DNA of 64,000 bases from CAZMNY01 sp964567745 (lineage in GTDB: Bacteria > Planctomycetota > Planctomycetia > Pirellulales > Pirellulaceae): assembly GCA_964567745.1 (NCBI GenBank), contig CAZMNY010000021.1, positions 62,001-126,000 on the forward strand, in the 5' to 3' direction. The notes under the pieces are model-generated. The model had not been told where the DNA came from and made no database searches. It worked only from the letters and a program-made list of their open reading frames with translations. Both the position numbers and the translations under genes were made by a program. The number at the start of each line of letters is the position of its first letter. The first letter of the stretch is position 1. Below, piece by piece: positions 35,919 through 44,776 of this stretch.

Positions 35919-37124
35919 ATGCCAGAATTTGCCTACACAGCCAGAAACATGCAGGGAGAGAAAATCTCCGGCGTGATTACCGCGGTCTCGGATCGCGATG
36001 CGATTAATCAGCTCTCGGCCCAGTCGCTGTTTCCGATTGAAGTTGCGCTCGAGAAGGCCAAAAAGGGTTTGACCTTCGGTGGTCGGGTAGGCGGCCAGTT
36101 GATGGCCATGACCTACAGCCAGATGGCTGCGTTGATGCGAAGCGGCGTGCCGCTTCTGCGCTCGCTCGCCGTGCTCCGCGATCAGGCCTCGCACCGCGTG
36201 CTCAAAGAAGTCCTTACCGACGTTCACCGTCGAGTTGAAGACGGCGCCAACTTGGCCGATGCGATGGAACGCCATCCTCGCACATTCAATGAGATGGCCG
36301 TCAACATGGTCCGCGCTGGCGGCGAGGGCGGGTTTTTGGAAGAGGCCCTTGAGCGAGTTTCGACGTTTACAGAACAGTACGAAGACCTCAAAGCTCGAAC
36401 GGCAGGCGCATTGGCCTACCCGCTTTTCCTCGGCATTGTGGGAACCACGGTCGTCACGGTATTGATCGTGTTTTTTGTGCCGCAATTTGCAGGTCTGTTC
36501 GACCGCTTGCGAGACCGCGGCGAACTCCCGATCTTGACCGAGTGGTTGCTGTGGTTCAGCGATACGATTCGCAGCTACGGATTGATTGCGTTGGCGGCCG
36601 TTGTCGCCGCTGCGGTCATCATGCGAGCACAGCTGGCTTCGGAACGCGGGCGGTACTTGTTTGATAAAGCCAAGATCAAAATGCCGATGTTGGGCGGCGT
36701 TTTTCAATCACTCGCGGTCGCTCGTTTCTGCCGAGTGCTCGGGACGATGCTGCGAAACGGCGTGCCTATTCTTCGCTCGCTTGAAATCAGCCGGCAAGCT
36801 GCGAGTAATCGCGTGTTGGCGGAGGCGATTGAGAACGCGTCGGAGAATATCTCCGCCGGTCAATCGTTGGCTCGCCCACTCGCTGCGAGCGGCCACTTTC
36901 CCACCACGGTGGTGGAGATGATTTCGGTTGCTGAAGAATCAAACACGCTCGACGCAGTGCTCGTCGAAATTGCTGATGGACTTGAAAAGCGAACGACGAG
37001 ACGATTGGACCTTACCGTCCGGTTGCTCGAACCCATCATGTTGCTAGTTCTGGCGGGCATCGTCTTGTTCGTCGTGATCGCGCTGCTTATTCCTGTCATT
37101 AAGATGAGCAGTGCGCTTGGCTAA
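35919..37124 (+). CDS. gspF: GspF/PilC-type inner-membrane platform protein
   Basis: 401 aa, usual length. It opens PEFAYTARNMQGEKISGVI and has the two duplicated GspF cytoplasmic domains (MAALMRSGVPLLRSLAVL and RVLGTMLRNGVPILRSLEIS), each followed by membrane segments near residues 170-195, 210-232 and 375-398. GspF is the polytopic hub that couples the E ATPase to pseudopilin assembly. It lies 173 nt after gspE. Confidence 0.95.
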   Translation: MPEFAYTARNMQGEKISGVITAVSDRDAINQLSAQSLFPIEVALEKAKKGLTFGGRVGGQLMAMTYSQMAALMRSGVPLLRSLAVLRDQASHRVLKEVLTDVHRRVEDGANLADAMERHPRTFNEMAVNMVRAGGEGGFLEEALERVSTFTEQYEDLKARTAGALAYPLFLGIVGTTVVTVLIVFFVPQFAGLFDRLRDRGELPILTEWLLWFSDTIRSYGLIALAAVVAAAVIMRAQLASERGRYLFDKAKIKMPMLGGVFQSLAVARFCRVLGTMLRNGVPILRSLEISRQAASNRVLAEAIENASENISAGQSLARPLAASGHFPTTVVEMISVAEESNTLDAVLVEIADGLEKRTTRRLDLTVRLLEPIMLLVLAGIVLFVVIALLIPVIKMSSALG

Positions 37125-37198
37125 TTTTGAGGTGCATACAAACTTTCACCAATCGGGCTGAGCGGCTCGGTTGAAAAACACGTAAGGGAGAAAGAACG

Positions 37199-37606
37199 AT
37201 GACACGGCGAAATCGACGGCAAGGCTTCACGCTGATCGAAGTCCTCTTGGTGCTTGCGATCCTGGTGATCCTCGGCGGAATGGTGGGTCTGTATTTCCAA
37301 CGGATCCAAGGTAACGCGTATTCCGACGCGGCTCGAACTCAAATGGGAATGTTTGAGACGAACCTCAAGCTCTATCGTCTCGATACGGGCGTTTACCCCA
37401 CGACCGAGCAAGGGCTCGACGCACTTGTCACCCAGCCTTCGGGACTAACGCGTTGGCGCGGACCTTACCTGGAAAGCGCCGTCCCCGCTGATCCTTGGCA
37501 GCAACCCTACCAATACAAGCTAGACGGCGACACCTACGTCATCTGGTCGTTTGGTCCGGACCGTCAGGACGGTAGCGAAGACGACGTTTCCACCGCCAAG
37601 AATTAG
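37199..37606 (+). CDS. gspG: Major pseudopilin GspG
   Basis: 135 aa with a short basic leader and the canonical prepilin-peptidase site RRQG/FTLIEVLLVLAIL, including Glu5. The body has the GspG signature (YRLDTGVYPTTEQGLDAL, DPWQQPYQYKLDGD) and a C-terminal acidic loop (FGPDRQDGSEDDVS) like the calcium-binding loop of GspG proteins. An AAGGGAG ribosome site lies 8 nt upstream. It is the main subunit of the pseudopilus. Confidence 0.96.
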   Translation: MTRRNRRQGFTLIEVLLVLAILVILGGMVGLYFQRIQGNAYSDAARTQMGMFETNLKLYRLDTGVYPTTEQGLDALVTQPSGLTRWRGPYLESAVPADPWQQPYQYKLDGDTYVIWSFGPDRQDGSEDDVSTAKN

Positions 37607-37668
37607 GGCGTGAAGAAACAGCGAAGCACCTCCACGAACCTTGTGGCAACCGCCATCGGAGCACATTC

Positions 37669-38352
37669 ATGAACGAACGACAGCCCAATCTGACGTCGGC
37701 CATCGCGCCGGCAAGCGGCTGTCGTTCGGTTCGCCGGCGCACTCTGCGGCGCGCAGTGACTCTGATTGAGCTGCTGCTTGTGCTCGCGCTGCTGGTCATC
37801 CTGGCAACCGCAGCCTACCCGGCCTTCAGTGGTCCGATGAAGAATCAAAAGCTGAGGCAGTCGGCGGATCGAGTTCGCTCGATTTGGGGGCAGGCTCAGG
37901 TGCAAGCGATGAAGACAGGCCGTATGCATATGTTTCGTATCCAAAAGGACACGAACATGTATGAAGTGCGGCCGTTTGAGCAGGACCAGGAAGCGGCGGT
38001 CGAGTCGAGCGATACGAGGCGTCAGATCCAGGTGAATGGGTCGGACGCTTTCAAAGTCGAAGCGTCGCTTCCGGAGGAGATGCGGTTTATCCAAGTCGCC
38101 GCGGTCAAGGATGTGCGAACGGCGCTAGCGGAACAGCAGGCGTCGCAGGACGCCAGTCTGACTGCCGACGGCTTCGACGAAGCTTGGTCGTCTCCGATTC
38201 TGTTCTATCCCGATGGCACTTCCTCAAATGCTCGCTTGCTGATATCGAACGAGCGTTATTTTGTGATGCTGCAATTGCGAGGTCTTACGGGCGTCGCTCA
38301 AGTGAGCGACTTGATGACTGCGGACGAAATCCCCGAAGCTCAACAACAATGA
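37669..38352 (+). CDS. gspH: Minor pseudopilin, GspH-like
   Basis: 227 aa with a long 29-residue leader ending RRTLRRAVTLIELLLVLALL. The hydrophobic helix and Glu5 are normal, but the residue before the cleavage site would be Ala (RRA/VTLIE) instead of the usual Gly. The body (residues 55-225) is a beta-rich minor pseudopilin domain with ADRVRSIWGQAQVQAMKTGR, typical for GspH. The stop overlaps the next gene by ATGA. Confidence 0.85.
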   Translation: MNERQPNLTSAIAPASGCRSVRRRTLRRAVTLIELLLVLALLVILATAAYPAFSGPMKNQKLRQSADRVRSIWGQAQVQAMKTGRMHMFRIQKDTNMYEVRPFEQDQEAAVESSDTRRQIQVNGSDAFKVEASLPEEMRFIQVAAVKDVRTALAEQQASQDASLTADGFDEAWSSPILFYPDGTSSNARLLISNERYFVMLQLRGLTGVAQVSDLMTADEIPEAQQQ

Positions 38353-38852
38353 TCGCCATGTCTCGACAAACCAAGATAGCTCGCCGCCGCGCCCCCGCGC
38401 GTCGCGGCTTCTCGCTGTTGGAAGTCTTGCTCTCGATGGCGATTCTTGGAATGTCGATTGCCACGATCGGCGAGTTGGTGCGAGTTGGTTCGTTGGCCGC
38501 AGCGAATACCAGAGATATGACCGCGGCTCAGCTACTGGCTGAAACAAAGATGTCCGAGCTAACGTCCGGACTCTATCCGCTCACGCCAGTCACCGAGGCC
38601 GTTGACGACTACGACCCGCAGTGGACCTATTCGGTCGAGATTGATCAGATCGATCAAGAGGGACTGATCGCCGTTCGCGTCTCAATCGTGCAAAACTTGC
38701 CGGAATCGCAACGTCCCGTCCGTTATCAACTCGTGCGCTGGATGCGCGAAGACGATCTGCTGATTGAAGAGGAAGAGGAGACAGAAGAAGGCGAGGAATC
38801 GACCGGCTCAAGCAGTTCGTCCGGCGACGCAACGAGCGGAGGTGGTCGATGA
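38349..38852 (+). CDS. gspI: Minor pseudopilin, GspI-like
   Basis: 167 aa. Starts in a 4-nt ATGA overlap with gspH; an in-frame ATG 9 nt later is an alternative. The leader RRAPARRG/FSLLEVLLSMAILG is a normal prepilin site with Glu5. Family-like body: AAQLLAETKMSELTSGLYPL, then YSVEIDQIDQEGLIAVRVSI. The C-terminus has an acidic Glu/Thr run and a Ser/Gly tail (about residues 137-167), an addition unlike classical GspI. Part of the H-I-J-K tip complex. Confidence 0.88.
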   Translation: MIAMSRQTKIARRRAPARRGFSLLEVLLSMAILGMSIATIGELVRVGSLAAANTRDMTAAQLLAETKMSELTSGLYPLTPVTEAVDDYDPQWTYSVEIDQIDQEGLIAVRVSIVQNLPESQRPVRYQLVRWMREDDLLIEEEEETEEGEESTGSSSSSGDATSGGGR

Positions 38853-39952
38853 CAATCTCAAAGCGTTCACTGCCATCACGGCGCGGGAGACCCGTACGCG
38901 TCGGCTTGACGTTGCTGGAATTGATGCTTGCGATGGCGCTCAGCGGTTTGATTCTTTACGGCGTCGGCATGGCGGTCGACTTGCACTTGCGGACCTTGCA
39001 GCAGCGCCGAGGAATCATCGAGCAAGCTCGCGTTGCCCGTTCGATTATGCGACTGATTTCGGGCGACTTAAAGCGAGTTGTCACGAAATACGAACAGGAT
39101 TTGACGGCGTTGGAATCGCTGGGCGAAGGTGCCGCAGCCGAAGCGTTGGCGACTTTGGCGGCCAGCGGCGGTGACGCGGCTGACGCCGTAGCCGATGCGA
39201 TCGGAGATGCTGGCGGAGCCGGTTCGGGCGGAAGCGGCGGCGGTGACGCTGGCTCCGGCGCGACTGGTGGAGATGCTGGCGGCGGAGACGAACTGACCGA
39301 TGGCGGAGAGGAAGAGGAGTCGGCGTACACGGGCGACATCGCCAATTCGACGGCGCTGCCCCCCAACCCCGGGCTCTACGGCAATCAGTACCAGCTGCAA
39401 CTGGACATTTCCCGTCTGCCGCGTTTCGACGAGTTTTTTCAAGAGACGCCAAACAGCGTCGGCGATCTGGTTGATGTTGCCAGTGACGTAAAGACCGTGG
39501 CCTATTACGTGCAAACGCCGCAGAATGCGGGAGTGTTTGCGGCCAAGGACGTTTTCGGGGATGCGACAGTAACCGGCGGGTTGGTGCGTCGTCAACTCGA
39601 CCGCACAGTCACCCAGTTCGCTTTGGCCAGCGGCAATTCAACCGGGCTTCAGGAGAAGGCCGAAATCATCGCTCCCGAAATTCTTGCCGTGGAATTTCGA
39701 TACTACGACGGCCTTGAGTGGTTATTTGAATGGGACAGCGATTTGAAAGCCGGCCTGCCGATGGCCGTTGAGATCATCGTTATGGTGCGGCCCGTTTCGC
39801 AGCTCAATACCGCCCCTGTTGTGATTTCCGATGAAGAAGAGCCCAATTCACAAGACGTATTCACCTACCGCATGATTGTTCGTTTGCCGACCGCGGAGTC
39901 GACGTTTGGCAATGAAGAAGAAGCGGCCGACTTGGAGGCAGTTGGACTATGA
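38849..39952 (+). CDS. gspJ: Minor pseudopilin, GspJ-like, with Gly/Ala/Ser insertion
   Basis: 367 aa, starting in a 4-nt overlap with gspI. Leader and helix read RVG/LTLLELMLAMALSGLI, with Glu5. The GspJ pattern continues with ARVARSIMRLISGDLKRVV. Residues about 95-165 are an inserted low-complexity stretch (Gly, Ser, Asp, Ala, Glu; GGAGSGGSGGGDAGSG) absent from standard GspJ. The beta domain follows (ELQLDISRLPRFDEFFQE-like, VEFRYYDGLEWLFEWDSD). Forms the pseudopilus tip with H, I and K. Confidence 0.86.
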   Translation: MTISKRSLPSRRGRPVRVGLTLLELMLAMALSGLILYGVGMAVDLHLRTLQQRRGIIEQARVARSIMRLISGDLKRVVTKYEQDLTALESLGEGAAAEALATLAASGGDAADAVADAIGDAGGAGSGGSGGGDAGSGATGGDAGGGDELTDGGEEEESAYTGDIANSTALPPNPGLYGNQYQLQLDISRLPRFDEFFQETPNSVGDLVDVASDVKTVAYYVQTPQNAGVFAAKDVFGDATVTGGLVRRQLDRTVTQFALASGNSTGLQEKAEIIAPEILAVEFRYYDGLEWLFEWDSDLKAGLPMAVEIIVMVRPVSQLNTAPVVISDEEEPNSQDVFTYRMIVRLPTAESTFGNEEEAADLEAVGL

Positions 39953-41544
39953 TTCAAAACTCGCCTCCGAGAATCGAAACACAGCGGAAACGCCCGGCCT
40001 TTGTCTTGATCATTGTGCTGGTGGTTGTCGCGATGCTCAGTTTTGCGGCCTACACGTTCGCCGAATTGATGATGACCAACTACGAGGGTTCGCTGCAAGG
40101 CGGCGACCAGTTGCAGGCGCAAATGTTGGTCGAGTCCGGTGTCGATTACACTCGGCAGTTTCTTCTGCAACTGCCCGACGCGCGAGAAGATTCCGGCGGC
40201 GTTTACAACAATCCAGCTCTATTTCAAAACATCATTTGCGTTGGCGATGCAACCACGCCTCACCAAGGGTCGTTTACGGTCGTATCGCCAGCTTTCGGTG
40301 TGGACGGATCGCTGGCTGGAGTGCGTTACGGTTTGGAGGACGAATCCGGGCGGCTCAACCTGAACATTCTGTTGTGGGCCGACGCGATGCAAGAAGGCGC
40401 TGGGCGCACCTTGTTAATGGCTCTGCCAGGAATGACCGAAGATGTTGCCGACTCGATTCTCGACTGGATTGACGAGGACGATGAGATTCGCGAATTCGGA
40501 GCAGAAGCGGAATATTACGCGCAGCTGAATCCCGCTTACGAGCCCAAGAATCGAATGCTCGATACGGTGGAAGAGCTGCTGCGAGTCAAAGGAGTCACGC
40601 CGCAGTTGCTTTTTGGAATCGACATCAATCGCAATGGTCGAGTTGACCAACACGAGATGAGCGGGCTGGTCGGTCAGACTCTCCAGTCGCAAACACTTAT
40701 GTCGGGCGTGACGAATGAGGACGGTTCGACGTCGTCGCTCGAACGCGGCTGGTCGGCATTCCTGACGATCTACAGCGCCGAGGCGAATGTGAACGCCGAA
40801 GGCTTGCCTCGGATCGATATCAATGGCGACGACCTGGAGACGTTGTACGCCGATTTGGAAGAACGATTCAATGCCCAATGGGCAACGTTCATTATCGGCT
40901 ACCGACAGGCCGGTCCCTACACAGGGAACGAGGACGGCGACGTCTCAGCCGGCGGTTTGGATTTGACCCAAGAGGGCGGCAGCAAGTTTACACAAATACT
41001 CGATTTGGTCGGTGCCAAGGTGCAGCCGAATCTGGATGGCAGTCAAGTTGTGTTGGCGCCGGTGTTTCCCGAAGGTCCGGCTGCGATGGGGCTTTACCTG
41101 CCGGCGCTCATGGACAACTGCACCATCGCCAACGCGGCGACCATTCCAGGGCGAATCAACATCAATCAAGCATCTCGCGACGTGCTGTTGGGAATACCCA
41201 CCATGACGCCGGAGATGGTCGACACGATTATTCAGGAACGCGACGTCAGCGGCACGCAAAGCACCGACGAAAATCGGCGCCACGAGACATGGCTTGCGAC
41301 CGAAGCCATCGTGACGCTCGACGAAATGAAACTCCTCATGCCTTTTATTTGCGGACGCGGTGACGTCTATCGAGCTCAGGTTGTCGGCTATTTTCAAAAT
41401 GGCGGCGTCTCAGCAAGAACCGAAGTCGTCGTCGACGCGACTACCGACAAGCCTCAGGTCCTACTTTGGAAAGATATCAGCCACTTGGGGCGTGGATACC
41501 CGCTAAGTCAGTTAGGCGTCTCGTATGCCGCCGCATCGGAATAA
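39949..41544 (+). CDS. gspK: GspK-like tip pseudopilin
   Basis: 531 aa, longer than the roughly 330 aa of classical GspK, starting in a 4-nt overlap with gspJ. The N-terminus RKRPAFVLIIVLVVVAMLSF lacks Glu5, as expected for GspK. Family-typical parts are YGLEDESGRLNLNIL, MALPGMTEDVADSILDWIDEDD, YYAQLNPAYEPKNRMLDTVEELLRV in pieces, and RININQASRDVLLGIPTM, the helix-hairpin-helix-like alpha domain. An Asp-rich segment INRNGRVDQHEM resembles an EF-hand loop. Extra length lies in the middle alpha region. Confidence 0.9.
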   Translation: MIQNSPPRIETQRKRPAFVLIIVLVVVAMLSFAAYTFAELMMTNYEGSLQGGDQLQAQMLVESGVDYTRQFLLQLPDAREDSGGVYNNPALFQNIICVGDATTPHQGSFTVVSPAFGVDGSLAGVRYGLEDESGRLNLNILLWADAMQEGAGRTLLMALPGMTEDVADSILDWIDEDDEIREFGAEAEYYAQLNPAYEPKNRMLDTVEELLRVKGVTPQLLFGIDINRNGRVDQHEMSGLVGQTLQSQTLMSGVTNEDGSTSSLERGWSAFLTIYSAEANVNAEGLPRIDINGDDLETLYADLEERFNAQWATFIIGYRQAGPYTGNEDGDVSAGGLDLTQEGGSKFTQILDLVGAKVQPNLDGSQVVLAPVFPEGPAAMGLYLPALMDNCTIANAATIPGRININQASRDVLLGIPTMTPEMVDTIIQERDVSGTQSTDENRRHETWLATEAIVTLDEMKLLMPFICGRGDVYRAQVVGYFQNGGVSARTEVVVDATTDKPQVLLWKDISHLGRGYPLSQLGVSYAAASE

Positions 41545-41640
41545 TGAATCAGTTTTTGCAGGGCAAGCGTTCAGGACAATCGCAGTCTCGACGGAATGCC
41601 TTGAGTGCTCCCCGAATCGGTGAGCGGAGGTGAATAGACG

Positions 41641-43455
41641 ATGAGTAATATTGTTGCATTGGAATGGGACGCGCGAGAGGCTCGCGTCTGCATCGGCCGA
41701 ACTCGAGGTTCGGGAATCGTGGTCGACCAGGCATTCGCCATTGCGCTAAGCGATGCTGACGAAGGCGATTCAGGCAGCGCGACCGATCAGATTGCCAAAG
41801 TGCTCAAGCAGCGAGGCGCCGCGAAGTCGGATGCTCTGGTCGCCATCGGCCGCTCGAGTATCGAACTTAGGCAGATGCAAATGCCGCCCTGCCCTGACGA
41901 AGAATTGGCCGACATGGTCCGCTTCCAGGCGATGCGGCAGTTCTCCGGCATCACCGACGATTGGCCGCTGGATTACGTACCGCTTCACCGTCTTAACGAT
42001 GACGAAGCGGTTCACGTTCTGGCCGCGGCTATCAACCCCAACGTGATCAACCCGGTCAAGAGCCTCTGCAAAGACGTCGATGTCTCTCTGAAGAAAATCT
42101 TGCTCCGCCCGTTCTCTGCCGCTTCGCTCATGAAGCCGGCGACGTCCGAGAACCAGTGTCGAGCCCTTGTCGATATGTTGGCGGACGAGGCCGATTTGAC
42201 TGTGCTGGTTGGCGACGATGTCGTCTTTGTGCGGACCGTTCGACTGCCTGCGACGAACGATATGGCAGCCCGAGCCAATGCGTTGATGGGCGAGATTCGA
42301 CGGACGATCCCGGCGGCTCGCAACCAAGCCGGCGGTCGTGAGGTCGAGTCAGTTACGCTCTGCGGCGACCATGCGGAACTCGGCCCGCTGGAAGAAATAA
42401 TCACGTCGAAACTGGGTAAGACGGTCGAATACCTCGATCCGTTTTCGACCGTCGCGACGGCTGACGAAGTTGCCGCAAGGCATCCGGAAAACCCCGGGCG
42501 TTACGCTTCGCTGCTCGGTGCCATGAACGCCTACGTGGGGCGAGCGTCGGCGGGAATCGACTTCGCCAATCCTCGCCGCCGACCAAAACCTAAGTCCCAA
42601 AAAGGCCGATACGCACTCGTCGCCTCTCTGGCCGCCATTGCCGTTGCTTTGGTCTGTGTTATTGGCTGGTTTGAGTTGAAGCGGCTAGGCGACAAATTGA
42701 GCAAACTTGACGTGGCCGTCGAAGCCAACGAGAAACAAACGGAAAAAATGAAGGAACGGACGGAACACCTAATTGCCGTCAATACGCTGCTCGACGAAAA
42801 AGACATCGATTGGCTTCGCGAGTTGAGAGAATTCGCCGACTGCCTGCCCGATCCCGACTTGGCTATGATCAGCAACTTAACGCTTTCACCCAACCCGAAA
42901 GGCGAAGGCGGAAAGATCACAGTACGAGGATTTATCGATGACTCGTCGACCATCGATGAATTGAGGCGGCGCTGGGACGCGCCTTGGCGTCGAGTCGACG
43001 CGGGACCGGTCGTCACGGATCGGCAATACGCACAGTACCCCTATCGGATCACCGAAGCCCTCTACGTCCTGCCTAGCGCCAGGAAAGAGGCGCTAGGCGA
43101 CCAGGTAAAAGAGGGGACGAATTTCGACTCGGTGTTGCCGCCGGATGATGATCAGACACGAAGCGGCGATGAGTCGCCGGTAGACGCTGATCAAGAAGGT
43201 CAGCCGGAAGACCCTAAAGCGGCCGATCCTGAAAAGTCGGCCGACTTGCAAGAGGCCAAGCCGGAAGAGGGCAAGGCGGACGAAGCGAAACAAGAGGAAG
43301 CGAAGCCCGAAGAAGCAAAACCGGCAGAAGCAAAGCCCGATGAAACGTCTGAGGAGCCGAAAAAGGCGCCGCCTCCACCTTCGGACGACTTGACCGAACG
43401 GCCCAGCAGCGATGCTGGCGTAAGAACAGTTAGCAGAGAAAGGAGCAGCAGATGA
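41641..43455 (+). CDS. gspL: GspL-like / fused PilM-PilN-type inner-membrane protein
   Basis: 604 aa. A strong GGAGG (41626-41630) precedes the ATG. Residues 1-300 form an actin-like PilM/GspL cytoplasmic domain (NIVALEWDAREARVCIG, VAIGRSSIELRQMQMPPCP, FRQ-like MVRFQAMRQFSG). A transmembrane helix lies at about 323-342, then a PilN-like ferredoxin-fold region to about 490. The C-terminal 110 residues are a Lys/Glu/Ala/Pro repeat tail (units like EEAKPEEAKPAEAKPDE). The layout matches GspL and also PilM plus PilN in one chain. It links the E ATPase to the M/C module encoded next with a 4-nt overlap. Confidence 0.85.
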   Translation: MSNIVALEWDAREARVCIGRTRGSGIVVDQAFAIALSDADEGDSGSATDQIAKVLKQRGAAKSDALVAIGRSSIELRQMQMPPCPDEELADMVRFQAMRQFSGITDDWPLDYVPLHRLNDDEAVHVLAAAINPNVINPVKSLCKDVDVSLKKILLRPFSAASLMKPATSENQCRALVDMLADEADLTVLVGDDVVFVRTVRLPATNDMAARANALMGEIRRTIPAARNQAGGREVESVTLCGDHAELGPLEEIITSKLGKTVEYLDPFSTVATADEVAARHPENPGRYASLLGAMNAYVGRASAGIDFANPRRRPKPKSQKGRYALVASLAAIAVALVCVIGWFELKRLGDKLSKLDVAVEANEKQTEKMKERTEHLIAVNTLLDEKDIDWLRELREFADCLPDPDLAMISNLTLSPNPKGEGGKITVRGFIDDSSTIDELRRRWDAPWRRVDAGPVVTDRQYAQYPYRITEALYVLPSARKEALGDQVKEGTNFDSVLPPDDDQTRSGDESPVDADQEGQPEDPKAADPEKSADLQEAKPEEGKADEAKQEEAKPEEAKPAEAKPDETSEEPKKAPPPPSDDLTERPSSDAGVRTVSRERSSR

Positions 43456-44648
43456 GTCAACGCGAAAAACTACTGGTCGGACTCGTTGGAGTGCTGGTCC
43501 TGATGGGCGGCTTACTTTACTTCGGCGACATGTACCTCGACGAACATGCCAATCTGAGATCGAACATCGCCGCGAAAGAAAAGGAGCGACAGGATCAAGA
43601 TACGGACGTGGCGCTCGGCATTCGCGCGACGGAAGACTTGGCCACGCTCGAGGAAGTTGCCTTGCCGTGGGATATCGAGTCGGCTCAGCGCTTGTATCAA
43701 GCGTGGTTGCTCGACGTGCTCGACAAGCAAGTCGGCTTTGATGCGGCGGACGTTGCGACCGGCGTTCCCAAGATCGACAAGTTCTACATGACTCACCAAT
43801 TCACGGTGACCTGTAGGGGCGATGTGGCCAAGCTGACGACGTTTTTGTACAGCTTCTACTCGGCCGATATCCTTCACTACTTCGACAGTATCAACATCAG
43901 GCAGATTCGTGAGAGCAAAGACCTGTCGTTGACGTTTGCGATTCGCGCTGTTGGTTTGCCCAATAGCCTTGAAAGGGAAAAGTTGTCGCCCAAGCCTGCG
44001 GACTACCGACGATTGGCCCAGATTGAAGAGTACATCCGGTCGATTGCCAATCGTAACCCGTTTGGGCTCAAGAACAACGGACCCAAAATTTCACTCGCCT
44101 CAACCACCGTTCGCGTACCGTTAGGCGAGTCGCTCGACCTGAAACCGTCGGCAACTGACGCGGACAAGGGCGACGAAGTTTTCTTTCACGCTGATTTGGA
44201 AGAACTGCCCGACGCGGACTTGGACAAGAAGACAGGCCGCCTGTCCTGGAAACCGAAGGAACTTGGCAAACGCCGCCTGACGATCTACGCGACGGACAAT
44301 GGCTTCCCGCCAACGACGTCCGCGGTGGATGTGGTTGTCGAAGTTGTCGAGCCCAAGAAACCGAAAGAGAAGCCCAAAAAAGAGCTGGGCTTCGATACGG
44401 CCAAGTTGGCCGTCGTTTCGGCGATCATCCGATCGCGAGGCAAACCGCAAGTTTGGGTTTCCGTGCGAGCCAAAGGCCAGTTGCTGAAACTGGGCGTCGG
44501 CGACAAATTCGAAGTCGGACGAACCAACGCAAAAGTAACTCGAATCGACCCACGGGAGTTTCATTTCGAAACAACCGACGGCGAGCTCAAAGTGGTTGAG
44601 CTGGGCCAGAACCTGGCCGACGCTCAAGCCGTTTCGTCGGGCGAGTAA
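43452..44648 (+). CDS. GspM/PilO-like protein fused to a cadherin-like domain and a PilP/GspC-HR-like domain
   Basis: 398 aa. AAGGAG lies 6 nt before the ATG, inside the end of the L gene. One transmembrane helix (about 8-25), a short coiled coil, and a ferredoxin-like PilO/GspM region (to about 190; FTVTCRGDVAKLTTFLYSF). Residues about 209-309 are an Ig/cadherin-like domain (VPLGESLDLKPSATDADKGD, GRLSWKPKELGKRRLTIYAT). The C-terminal 80 residues (WVSVRAKGQLLKLGVGDKFE, RIDPREFHFETTDGELKVVE) resemble the beta domain of PilP and GspC, which docks to the secretin N0 domain. Such a fusion would replace the missing separate GspC/PilP gene. The PilP-like call is by pattern and needs a profile search. 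Confidence 0.75.
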   Translation: MSQREKLLVGLVGVLVLMGGLLYFGDMYLDEHANLRSNIAAKEKERQDQDTDVALGIRATEDLATLEEVALPWDIESAQRLYQAWLLDVLDKQVGFDAADVATGVPKIDKFYMTHQFTVTCRGDVAKLTTFLYSFYSADILHYFDSINIRQIRESKDLSLTFAIRAVGLPNSLEREKLSPKPADYRRLAQIEEYIRSIANRNPFGLKNNGPKISLASTTVRVPLGESLDLKPSATDADKGDEVFFHADLEELPDADLDKKTGRLSWKPKELGKRRLTIYATDNGFPPTTSAVDVVVEVVEPKKPKEKPKKELGFDTAKLAVVSAIIRSRGKPQVWVSVRAKGQLLKLGVGDKFEVGRTNAKVTRIDPREFHFETTDGELKVVELGQNLADAQAVSSGE

Positions 44649-44679
44649 ATCGCCGAGAGTGTATTGCTGAGAGTATCGC

Positions 44680-44716
44680 AAAGAGACACAGGGACAAAAA
44701 GTCCTTGTGTCTCTTT
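44680..44716 (+). terminator. Strong hairpin terminator at the end of the secretion gene set
   Basis: AAAGAGACACAGGGAC and GTCCTTGTGTCTCTTT form a 16-bp stem with one G-T pair and an AAAAA loop, 32 nt after the gspM-like stop and followed by CTTTG. It also faces the convergent CehA gene. Confidence 0.8.
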
Positions 44717-44776
44717 CTTTGTCTGTAGGCGATGTTCGGCGGCGTCAGCGATCAGCGCGAGCTGCGGTCAACCTCA

